DNA from: Butyriboletus loyo
Lineage: Eukaryota > Basidiomycota > Agaricomycetes > Boletales > Boletaceae
DNA length: 64,000 nt
Assembly (NCBI GenBank): GCA_038093515.1
Contig: JBBPSI010000144.1
Span: 1-64,000, forward strand
Reading direction: 5' to 3'
Both the position numbers and the translations under genes were made by a program. Under the pieces are notes generated by a model. The model did no database searches. It worked only from the letters and a program-made list of their open reading frames with translations, and had not been told where the DNA came from. Each line of letters starts with the position of its first letter. Position 1 is the first letter of the stretch. Of the stretch, positions 20,936 to 30,606 are shown one piece after another.

Positions 20936-22312
20936 CAGTGGCTCAAAAAACTGTCTGCATGTTTGCATGTTTTACATTAAATATCACTCAATGCAATAAC
21001 CCCTGATCCTAACCCTAGGTGGTGGGTGTATGAAATAAGGTACCTGCTCTTGGCCTTCTATTGGCCCAGGAATCAGGTAATATGGATAAGGTTTGATGGA
21101 ATGTCAGCTATTTTAAAATGACAGGTCATGTGGACAGTTTTTTGACTTTACAAAAATCCAACTATCTAGTATTTGGTATGAGCTCCCTTGGCCTTGATAA
21201 CTGCTTCAACTCTTCTAGGCATGCTTTCTATCCATTTGTGACACTGTTCCACAGAAATATTCCCCCACTCTACCACCACCCTTTTCCATAATTGATGAAC
21301 TCCTGTAGGAGCACTATTATAAGCTGAGAGACATCTTTTGAGGTGATTCCAAGTGTGTTCAATGGGGTTGAGGTCTGGAGATTGTGCAGGCCAATCCAGA
21401 AGCTTGATTCCTTGCTCCTCAAACCAATTCTGGGCTCTTTTGGAGGTATGTTTGGGATCATTATTCTGCTGAAAAATGATATCATGTTGAGAAATTCCAG
21501 ATTTCTCCATGTGTTATAGCAATTCTTCCTCTAGAATTTACACATACTGTTCACCATCCATCCTCCCCTCAACCTCACTTAAAGCCCCCACTCCATTGAA
21601 CCCTATACCATTAGGAAACTTGCTCCAAACTTGACTGTACCTTTAACCTCTCTGGCAGTTAGGCCCTTTCTCTTCTTTTTCCACACATACACTCCTGTCC
21701 ATCTGACCCAATTCTATTTATTTTGGTCTCATCTGACCAAATAATCCTCTTCCAGTCCTTATTGATACTTGAGAGCAAAGGCAAATCATCTTTTTCTAGG
21801 GCTGATTGGAAGAAGACATTTCTTCTTCTTCATCACAGCCTTTAAATGCACCCTCCTTGAGGTCTTTTCTCACTGTATGTGAGGGTATGGGAGGTTCAAT
21901 GATGGAATGGATGAAATTTGTAGCCTGGACTGCATTTTTGGCCTTGCCAGTAATGATTTGCTGGACAATAGCACATTTGTTGGTAGGAGTAAGCTTAGAA
22001 GGACAGCCAGCATGAAGCTTCTCCTTGTCAGGTTGGATCTCTTGGAGTACCCTAGCCACAGTAGACTTCCCTAGGCCAGTCTGAGAGGCAATTTCCTAGT
22101 TGAAAGGCCAAGAGAGGAGAGAGAGATAATATTTTGTCTTCGAGAGGTGGAAATGGATTTCGTGGTGATGGTAAGAAAATAAACATAGGAGGATGGAGTT
22201 TATATATGTTGGCTGACACTCAGTTACATAAAGGTGACATAATAGGACCCTTGATGGATGTATGTAATGATATTACAGCATCTAGGGTCTAATATATGTG
22301 ATCAAAACCTAA
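20936..22312 (-). mobile_element. Tc1-A: Tc1/mariner element, 5' side cut by B7
   Basis: The end CAGTGGCTCAAAAAACTG at 20936 is flanked by TA. The other terminal repeat is not seen before the B7 LTR at 22313, so it presumably lies beyond the right window edge. An inverted copy of the repeat core lies near 21132-21146. It belongs to the same family as Tc1-C. It is inserted in the broken host gene and has almost no CG sites. Confidence 0.85.
21166..22190 (-). pseudogene. Tc1-A transposase relic
   Basis: One minus-strand frame, with a helix-turn-helix part (EIASQTGLGKSTVARVLQ), a middle part, and the C-terminal catalytic part FQQNNDPKHTSKRAQNWF..WPAQSPDLNPIEHTW..ESMPRRVEAVIKAKG. It has several in-frame stops (for example two just upstream of MEKSGISQ, each CAA-to-TAA like). 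The second catalytic Asp is Asn, as in Tc1-C, so the change is shared by two copies. Inactive. Confidence 0.88.
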
Positions 22313-22735
22313 TGTTATGCTTGGCGCTAACAACGAGAACTCAAAGGCAGCACTCAAGAGTAGCCGCAGGACTTGGGAGACAATTCTGAGGTGGGTCTCA
22401 GACTATGCCTTAGTGCTCACACTAAGAGTCTGGATGAGAACTAATTGCTAGCAGTGAACTGTGTAGAACTAGATGAGTTACAACTGTGTAAGGACTGGGT
22501 TTATATACTACTGGGGTCTGCACAGACCATGCTCCCAATCGGGCCGTGAGAGCCAAAAGACAAATGAGGAAAGAATACTCTAGAAGCTTCTTGAGTATGA
22601 AAGAAACAGCGTCTGTGTGCAAGAAATGATGACTAATCTGAATAGTCGTACTGTTCGAAAGGAACTAGCAAAAGGCTAGGTGAATGTAATAGTCCAAGTG
22701 GTAATGGAGAGAAAAAGTATACCACTACCATAACA
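22313..22735 (-). repeat. B7 3' LTR (family B variant, 423 bp)
   Basis: Minus orientation, TGTTATGGTAGTGG to CAAGCATAACA on its own strand. A purine-rich GGGAAGGGGG tract precedes it. It differs from other B LTRs in the R/U5 part. Confidence 0.9.
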
Positions 22736-23223
22736 TTACCCCCTTCCCATGGTGGAGACTCCGACTCCACTACTTGCAAAGTCCCCTCACTGAGAGGCCC
22801 CCTCGTTGAAATCGTTGTTGTAAGCATCGTCGGCAGAGACATCTCCCCAGATGTCCTCACTAAAGGTGCAATTGGTGACGATGTGGCCAATGGCACTGCA
22901 AAGGCCGCAGACATGCCTTGGGCAAAACTCCTGTATATGACCAGGGGCAATCTGGTGGCAGAATGGGCAGGTGTAGTTTGGACAGTCCCTGCGGAAGTGG
23001 CTGATGGTACCGCACTTGAAGCAGAGTTGTGGGCGGACGAGGCGAGGTTGAGTAGGGTGTGGGCTGGCATCAGGGGATCTGTCGTCCAGGATGATAGGGG
23101 AATCACGAGTGCCCCGGTTGGTGAGATAGGGAGGTGGGGGTCCATACAAGGAGTTGTTAGAACTGCCAGCTGCGGCGAGGGGGGAGGAGACCTGAGGGAT
23201 GAGTTGGATAGCAGGGGTACCAT

Positions 23224-23720
23224 TGTTATAATTGTATCTCTTATAACCATCTTTTGCATTCGGACTTCGTCATATTTCTCTTTCAAAGGTCACGTGACTT
23301 CACGCACGTGATCGTGGGATTATACATGTGACCATAGGCTGACTAAGCATATGATGTCATGGTCCAGACTGGCCCAGACTCTATGACGTCACGCCTCATG
23401 TATTTAATCTCCGTTTACTTCTCTTCTTGTTGATCGCCGTCGACTTCTATTTCCCATCATCGTCGACCCGTGACTCACTTCGTATATACTTGTATAGTAA
23501 CTAGTCTCACGCACTGCTTGGTCTGTGCGCATTCTCTTGTAATATAAAAGGGCTCGTGGTTGCGGCTAGGATTCCCTAGCTTTAACCACTTGTCTTATTC
23601 GCTGGCAACAGTTGAGAGATTAAGGCTTGAGCTATCCTCATTACACCTCGCCAGTACTTGTGTAGCACTGCGACAGTTGCGGAACCCCGTGTGACTTGAT
23701 AACATCGTTGTCTCGTAACA
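23224..23720 (+). repeat. Solo LTR, family A-II (497 bp), in B7 ORF3
   Basis: Flanked by ACCAT (23219-23223, 23721-23725). TGTTATAATTGTATC to TCTCGTAACA. Confidence 0.95.
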
Positions 23721-23800
23721 ACCATGATGAGTGGATGGTTGGGGGGTGATGGAGTGTATGGCTTGGTTGGCAATTCTTCTTCCAGCGGCGGTGAGGGTAA

Positions 23801-24225
23801 TGTTACGGTAGTGGTATACTTTTTCCATCCACTACCACTTGGACTACTTCATTCGCCTAGCTTACTGCTAGTTCCCTTTGAACAGTACCAACCGTTCTAG
23901 CTTAGTCATCACTTCCCACGCACGGACACACTTTCCCTCACACTCCGGAGTCTTCTGGAATGTTCCTTCCGTATTCGTACTTTCCTTCTTGCGTCTCGAT
24001 TAGGAACACGGTCTGTGCGCAGACCCCAGTAGTATAAAGGCTCAGCCTTTCCACCATGTACATTATCTAGTTCTACGCAGCTTTCTGCTAGCAATTAGTT
24101 CATTGCCAGACTCTTAGTGCGAGCACTAAGACATAGTCTGAGACTTCTCCAGAATCGTCTCCAGAGTCCCGAGGCCACTCCAGAGTGCCTCCTCGCTGTT
24201 CTGATTGTTAGCGCCCAGCGTAACA
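23801..24225 (+). repeat. B1 5' LTR (425 bp)
   Basis: TGTTACGGTAGTGG to CAGCGTAACA. The GGTCTG/CAGACC palindrome is at 24010-24025 and the TATA box near 24034. ATCTAGTTCT lies about 32 bases beyond the TATA box, and its complement AGAACTAGAT starts two bases after the LTR. Confidence 0.95.
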
Positions 24226-24628
24226 AAAGAACTAGATCTTCCTCTCGCTTCTGCTCTTCAGCAGTAAAGCCGCCCTCCCCTCGCCCAACATTTCCATCCA
24301 ACGTCCCAGACGCGTTGGTCGTTCTTTCCGCGTTCCCTCCCCCGAACCGGAACCCATCGTCGTCGACAACCCATCGCCGCCACACTCTCCCGCCCCGCCA
24401 GACCCTCAACCCCAGTTTTCCCCTCTGCCCCAGTCGGACCCCGAACCCTCTTATCAACCCGAGGACCAGGGTCTAGGGCAGGAAAACGAACCGGCACCCA
24501 GCGACGACGGTTATCAAAGCGATTGGCTCGACAGAACCCCCCACGTTTCTCCACACAACTCCCGCTCGCCCTCCCCGCCGTATTATCCACCCGCAGATCC
24601 CTCGGACGACGAAGACAACAGCAACGAC

Positions 24629-25624
24629 ATGTCTGATAAAAAGAACATCGTCCCCAAGGACTTCTCGGGTCTCAACGAAGACGCCTCGCGATGGCTCCTC
24701 GCCATGCGTACCTACTTCACCGCCAACCAGACGGCATTCCCAGATGACGAATCAAAGATCAACGCCCTCCTCATGAAGATGAGCGAAGGAAAGGGCAAGA
24801 CGTTCTCTGAAGGCTGGATGAGCCTCCTCCTAGATGGACACCCTACAGCACAACAAAGGGAGTTCACCACCGTCTGCGAAGACTTCCACAGGGTCTTCCA
24901 TCCCTTCGACGTAGGAGAGAGTGCTCGTATCGACCTAGGGAACTTAACCCAGAACAAGGCCAACTGCAAGGACGGCTACGACACATATGTCACCGAATTC
25001 CAACTGCTCGCCACCAAGTCGGGAATCATAGATGAGAAGGCGCTCATCGAGTGGTTCATCCGCGGTCTTGACCCCTGCCTCGCCAAATCCGTTCTCTCCT
25101 GCAAGAAACCTCCTACCATGCTTGCCGGATGGGCTGAGAAAACATCCGCATTCCACGCGCAGCATAAGCGCATTGATGACCTCCGTGCAGGGAAGCGCTA
25201 CATTCCCACGTTCTCCTCTTCCTCGAAACCCTCGTCCAACAGAAGGGACCCTAACGCCATGGACGTTGACGCAGTCCGACTTACTCCAGTACAACGAGCA
25301 GAGTACATGAAGCAGAACAAGTGCTTCATTTGCCACCAAGTCGGCTGTCGCTCAACCAATCATCCCCGTCCCCCTCGCAATGGACAGAACTCCCGAGGAC
25401 CACCCTCTCGCCCCCCTCGCAACCCTCAGCGCACACGCGCCGCCGTCGTCACGCAACCAGAGTCCAAGCCCTCCCCACTCGTCGACTATCTGTCCGAGTT
25501 AAAGGGTCGAGGCACCCAACAAGAAGACGTCTTAAATGTCCTCAAGGTGTGCTTCAACGAGGATGAAGAAAAGTTGCCCGTCGCAGCAACCAAAGTGGCC
25601 CAAGAATGGCCCAAGGATTTTTAG
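24629..25624 (+). CDS. gag: B1 Gag
   Basis: 331 residues from the first in-frame ATG (MSDKKNIVPKDFSGLN). The capsid-like helical domain (DASRWLLAMRTYF, FHPFDVGESARIDL, LIEWFIRGLDP) is followed by a basic, proline-rich tail. Near residue 232 lies CFICHQVGCRSTNH, a C-x2-C-x4-C-x4-H pattern in which the last two ligands are swapped relative to a normal CCHC knuckle. It should form the particle core and bind RNA. Its last 19 bases overlap the ATG of pol. The 403-bp leader upstream (24226-24628) holds the priming site; I saw no separate gene there. No stop inside; the copy is young by its near-identical LTRs. Confidence 0.92.
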   Translation: MSDKKNIVPKDFSGLNEDASRWLLAMRTYFTANQTAFPDDESKINALLMKMSEGKGKTFSEGWMSLLLDGHPTAQQREFTTVCEDFHRVFHPFDVGESARIDLGNLTQNKANCKDGYDTYVTEFQLLATKSGIIDEKALIEWFIRGLDPCLAKSVLSCKKPPTMLAGWAEKTSAFHAQHKRIDDLRAGKRYIPTFSSSSKPSSNRRDPNAMDVDAVRLTPVQRAEYMKQNKCFICHQVGCRSTNHPRPPRNGQNSRGPPSRPPRNPQRTRAAVVTQPESKPSPLVDYLSELKGRGTQQEDVLNVLKVCFNEDEEKLPVAATKVAQEWPKDF

Positions 25625-28600
25625 AAGAGAGGGAAGTTTCGACGTCTTCTCCTCTCCATGTAATCGCCCCCGTAGTTTTGTCAAACCCCAATGCACAATC
25701 AATTCGAGTTCCAGTATCATTATTCGTGCATGAAGGAGGTCAAATCGTCGATACATTCGCCCTGGTGGACAGCGGCGCAAGCAGATGCTTCATAGATCGC
25801 GATCTAGTGAAGCGAAAGAAACTGCCGATGGAACGGCTACCCAAGCCACTAAGTGCCCAGAACGTGGATGGGTCAAACAACCAAGGAGGAGTCATCCGAC
25901 ACAAGGTCACCCTCTCCATCAGAGTTGGAGAAACCGAGGAGGAACGGAGCTTCCTAGTCCTCAACATTGGAAAAGAAAACATGATCCTGGGATTACCGTG
26001 GTTACGAGAAGCAAACCCGGTAATAGATTGGGCCACTGGCCACATCGATCTCCCAGATCAAATCAAGAAGCCCCGACACGACTCCCCTCGGGCAATCGCT
26101 CAACGGTACCTGGTATGGTACCTTGACTTGGACCCAGACTCCAAGATCGCCAAGCTCTGGAAGAAGCGAGTAGACGCTTCAGCAAGGGAAGCTTACCCTA
26201 TTCGAAAAGCAACCATCGCGACTGAGATCGCCGCCCAAGTCGTCAAAGAGAAAGCAGTTCTCCCTACCCCGTTCGCCGCCTTCGCGGACGTTTTTGACAA
26301 AAAGAACACTGAGGAACTTCCCCCGTCCCGATCCTTCGACCACGCCATTGACCTAGACAAAGACTTTGTACCCAAAGTCGCCAAGGTCTACCCTCTGAAT
26401 CCGAAAGAATCGGAGGCATGTAAGGCGTTCGTCGAAGAACACCTCAAGTCGGGAAAGATCACTCCCTCGAAGTCTCCTCAGGCCGCCCCTTTCTTCTTCG
26501 TGTCCAAGAAGGACGGTTCACTGCGCCCTTGCCAGGACTACAGGTATCTGAATTCCCATACGGTCAAAAACGCCTATCCCCTCCCTCTCATCTCCGACCT
26601 CGTCGATCGCCTCAAGGGATCGAAAATCTTCACCAAAATGGACATCCGTTGGGGATATAACAACGTCCTCATCAAACCGAACGACCGTTGGAAGGCGGCC
26701 TTCATCACTCCTCAAGGGCTGTTTGAGCCCACCGTGATGTTCTTTGGACTGTGTAACTCTCCCGCCACGTTCCAAGCGTTGATGGACCACATCTTTGGTG
26801 ATCTCATGGCAGAAGGCTGGCTAATCATTTACATGGATGACCTTCTTATCCATTCCACCACCTCCGTAGAACACGAAGCCCGTACTATCCGCGTCCTGGA
26901 ACGGCTCAGAGAGCACAAGTTGTTCCTCAAGCTGGAGAAATGCTCGTTCGACGCTGAAGAAGTCGAATACCTCGGAATGATGGTCCGAGAAGGACAGGTC
27001 AAAATGGACCCCACCAAGTTAAAAGCCATTCGCGAATGGAACCCACCAACCTCGGTGAAGGCTGTCAGGTCTTTCATCGGGTTTTGCAACTTTTATCGGC
27101 GATTCATACAGGATTTCTCTCACATCGCCAAGCCGCTGCACGACCTGACAAAGAAGAACTCCCCCTGGGCCTGGACCCCTGCCTGTGAAACCGCATTCCA
27201 GGCGATTAAACAGTCGTTCTTAAGGCAGCCTGTCCTCTCCATGCCCGATGTCACTAAGCCGTTCGCTGTCATGACGGACGCCTCCCTCACTGCTACCGGA
27301 GCAGTACTTATGCAAAAGGATGTCAATGGCGACCTGCATCCTTGTGCTTACCTGTCAAAGACGCTCTCGCCTGCAGAGCGCAATTATGATATCTATGATC
27401 GCAAGTTGCTCGCGGTCATTCATGCACTAGAAGAGTGGCGACATTACCTGCGAGGTACTGGTCACCAAGTAGAGATTCTCACCGATCATAAGAATCTCAC
27501 GTATTTCCGCCAACCCAACAAGCTGTCCCGCCGACAAGCCCGTTGGCTAATGTTCCTGCAGGATTTCGACCTGCACTTCCACCACATCCCTGGTACTCAG
27601 ATGGGCCCCGCCGATGCCTTGTCCCGCCGTGACGACGTTGACACTTCCGCCGACAACCAGGAAGTAACCCTTCTCCCCGAAAATCTCTTCGCTCGTAAAA
27701 TCGACGTTGCCCTCGCCGAAAAGATTGCAGCCTCCACTCCCAGCGATCCCATGATTAAACGATGTATGCAGGCACTTTACGAAGACTCCCTGCTCTTTCC
27801 CAAGATGAATGCTGGTGATTGGGATTTCGACGGAAAAGAGTTATATTTCCGAAAGAAACGATATATCCCCGAGGCTGCACGCGTCGACCTCATCCGATCT
27901 CTGCACGAAAGTCCCGCTGGTGGTCACGGTGGCATATTCCATACCCAGAACCTGGTACAGCGCGACTATTGGTGGCCAGGCATGGCCAATTTGGTCCGCC
28001 GTTTCGTCTCCGGCTGCGCTGTGTGTCAAGCGCACAAGGTTAATACCCATCCCACCATGCCCCCTCTCACTCCTTTAACCAGCGTGGCCTCTCGCCCCTT
28101 CGAACAAGTATCGGTCGACCTCATCACCGGTCTTCCTCCCTCGTTGGGATATGATTCAGTCATGGTCGTGGTAGACCATGGGCTTACGAAGGGGGTAATT
28201 TAATCCCCTTGCAACAAGGACATTGATGCGGCAGGAGTTGCCAAGTTGTTTTTCAAGACGGTTTTCCTTCGCTTTGGATTGCACTCTCGCTGCATCTCTG
28301 ATCGTGGACCCCAATTTGCTTCTGCCTTTGCCAGAGAACTCGCAAGGCTCCTAAACTACGACCTCGCCCTATCCTCCGCGTACCACCCACAAACCGATGG
28401 TGAAACCGAACGAGTCAACCAGGAATTGGAGACTTACCTGCGAATCTTCTGTGACGGCCACCCGGAACAATGGGCCGAACTCCTTCCCATGGCCAAGTTC
28501 TCCCACAATTCCATGACGCATTCATTGACCAACGTGACTCTGTTCTCCCTGATGGTCGGGTATGAACCGAGGTCTTATCCTCCAATCGGAAAGACATTCC

Positions 28601-28877
28601 TCCCCGCTCTCGAATCCAGGCTCTCAGAGCTCACGGGAGCCCGAACGGAGGCGTTGGAAGCCCACGAGAAAGCACAGCGATTGATGAAGGAACAGATCTC
28701 GTCCAAGTTCCGTCCGTGGAAGACAGGAGATAAGGTTTGGCTCGAAGGACGCAACCTGAGACTCAGGTACCCGTCAAAGAAGCTCGCCCCAAGACGGGAA
28801 GGACCGTTCGAGATCGCACAGGTTGTCTCCCCTGTGGCGTATAGACTCCGACTACCACTGACCTGGAAGATCCATGA

Positions 28878-29304
28878 TGTTACGCTGGGCGCTAACAATT
28901 GAACAGCGAGGAGGCACTCTGGAGTGGCCTCAAGACTCGTGAAGCGTTTCTGAGCTGGGTCTCAGACTATGTCTTAGTGCACACACTAAGAGTCTGAAGT
29001 GATACTAATTGCTAGCAGGAAACTGCGTAGAACTAGATACCGTTACAGGGTGTAAAGACAGTGGCTTTATACTACTGAGGTCTGCGCACAGACCATGCTC
29101 CCTAATCGGGTCGCGAGAGCGAAAGTACAAACGAGGAAAAGATACTCTAGAACGTTCTGGAGTATGAAAGAAAGTGCGTCCGTGCGCGGGAAGTGATGAC
29201 TAAGCGAGAACGGTTGTTACCGTTCAACTGGAACTAGCATAAGGCTAGGCGAATGTAAGAGTCCTAACGGTAATGGGGAGAAAAAGTATACCACTACCGT
29301 AACA
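28878..29304 (-). repeat. 3' LTR shared by B4 and B2 (427 bp)
   Basis: Minus orientation. The outer flank pairs with the B2 5' LTR flank through CATGA, while the internal neighbour is B4 ORF3. It is best read as the product of recombination between the two 3' LTRs. It differs from the B4 5' LTR at roughly 15 positions. Confidence 0.85.
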
Positions 29305-29355
29305 TTACCCCCTTCCCATGGTGGAGACTCCGACTCCACAACTTGAATGGTCCCC

Positions 29356-30597
29356 TCACTGAGACTCCCCCTCATTGACATCGTAGTCGTAAGCGTCGTC
29401 GGGATTGATGTCCGCCCAGACGTCGTCCCGAAAGGCACAATTTGCGACGATGTGGCCAATGGCTCCGCAGAGGCCGCATACACGTTCAGGGCAAAACTCC
29501 TGAATATGACCAGGGGCGATTCTGTGGCAGAAGGGGCACGTGTAGTTAGGGCACTCCCTACGGAAGTGGCCGACGGTCCCACATTCGAAGCAGAGCTGCG
29601 GGCGGACGAGGCGAGGTCGAGCAGCGCTCTGGCTGGGATCAGGGGATCTGTCGTCGACGACGATAGGCGAATCACGAGTACCCCGACCGGGGAGGTAGGG
29701 GGGCGGGGGTCCGTATGAAGAGTCGTTAGAGCCACCAGCTGCTGCTGCGGCGGGGGAGGTGACACGAGGGATAAGTTGGATGGCGGGGGTGCCACGACGA
29801 GTGGATGGTTGGGGGGTGACGGAGCGGAAGGCCCTGTTGGCGATTCTTCTTCCTGCGGCGGTGAGGGTGACCGATCCCGGGATAGATCCAGTCTGGAGAA
29901 GCGTCTGGCGAGGTTGGCGACGCACAGTCCTAGGCGGTAGGGGGGAGTGTCGACGAGCGACCTGGGGCTCGTCGACGTCGGTCCGAAAGGACTCCAAGGA
30001 TTCTCCGGTTGTCTCGCGGGAAGAGTCTGCTACCAAAGTGGTTTCAGGAGAATCTCTTGCGGGTGGCGCAGGAACAGGTAGTGGCGGAGGAGATCCTTCC
30101 GCGGCAGGACGAGGAGGAGGATTGGGGCCGCGAGCGGTGGGGCGCAAGAACCCGATGCGGTCGTTGGACTGAAAATAAAATTCTCGCTCTCTAGGAGCGA
30201 GGGCGACGAGGATGGGACGTAGGACGGGGGCGAGAATGCCCGGGAGGAGCTGATCCACGACGTAGCCGAATCCCTTGGCGTGAAGGATATCTAAAGTATA
30301 CCCCCTGGCCTCCATCAAGGAGGTCTCCAGGGCGGTGGCGTACACGGGCGGTTGGTTGTCAGGGCAAAGACGGGTGTGGACGGTGCGGGCGAGGGCGTAG
30401 GAGCGGTAGAGGCTGGCGAGGGTGCGGAGGACATAGTCCCCGGTGAAGTCCATACGCTGCTCCAAGGCGTAGGTGGCGACAGGATTTTCTAATACGGCGG
30501 CGTAGAGGACGCGGCGAGAGGAAACGGGGAGGCGAGAAGAGCGGACGGGAGGTTGAGCTGGAAGGGGGGCATTGTTTTCTGCAGGTGGAATGGCCAT
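29356..30597 (-). CDS. B4 ORF3, triple zinc-knuckle protein
   Basis: Intact 413-residue frame from ATG (MAIPPAENN), nine bases after the pol stop. The N-terminal third is Ala/Leu-rich and probably helical (SSRRVLYAAVLENPVATYAL; GYVVDQLLPGILAPVLRPIL). The middle is Pro/Ser-rich. The C-terminal third has three knuckles: CFECGTVGHFRREC, CPFCHRIAPGHIQEFC and CGLCGAIGHIVANC. The tail is acidic. No enzyme motif is seen. From the knuckles I infer RNA or DNA binding, perhaps as a second nucleocapsid; its real role is unknown. It is open although pol of the same copy is dead. Confidence 0.88.
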   Translation of the reverse strand: MAIPPAENNAPLPAQPPVRSSRLPVSSRRVLYAAVLENPVATYALEQRMDFTGDYVLRTLASLYRSYALARTVHTRLCPDNQPPVYATALETSLMEARGYTLDILHAKGFGYVVDQLLPGILAPVLRPILVALAPREREFYFQSNDRIGFLRPTARGPNPPPRPAAEGSPPPLPVPAPPARDSPETTLVADSSRETTGESLESFRTDVDEPQVARRHSPLPPRTVRRQPRQTLLQTGSIPGSVTLTAAGRRIANRAFRSVTPQPSTRRGTPAIQLIPRVTSPAAAAAGGSNDSSYGPPPPYLPGRGTRDSPIVVDDRSPDPSQSAARPRLVRPQLCFECGTVGHFRRECPNYTCPFCHRIAPGHIQEFCPERVCGLCGAIGHIVANCAFRDDVWADINPDDAYDYDVNEGESQ

Positions 30598-30606
30598 TTC
30601 GTTTGT

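Noticed and set aside
24010..24025. LTR palindrome as a rho-independent terminator
   Set aside because: No T-run follows; it lies upstream of a TATA box in a eukaryotic LTR and recurs in four families at the same spacing.
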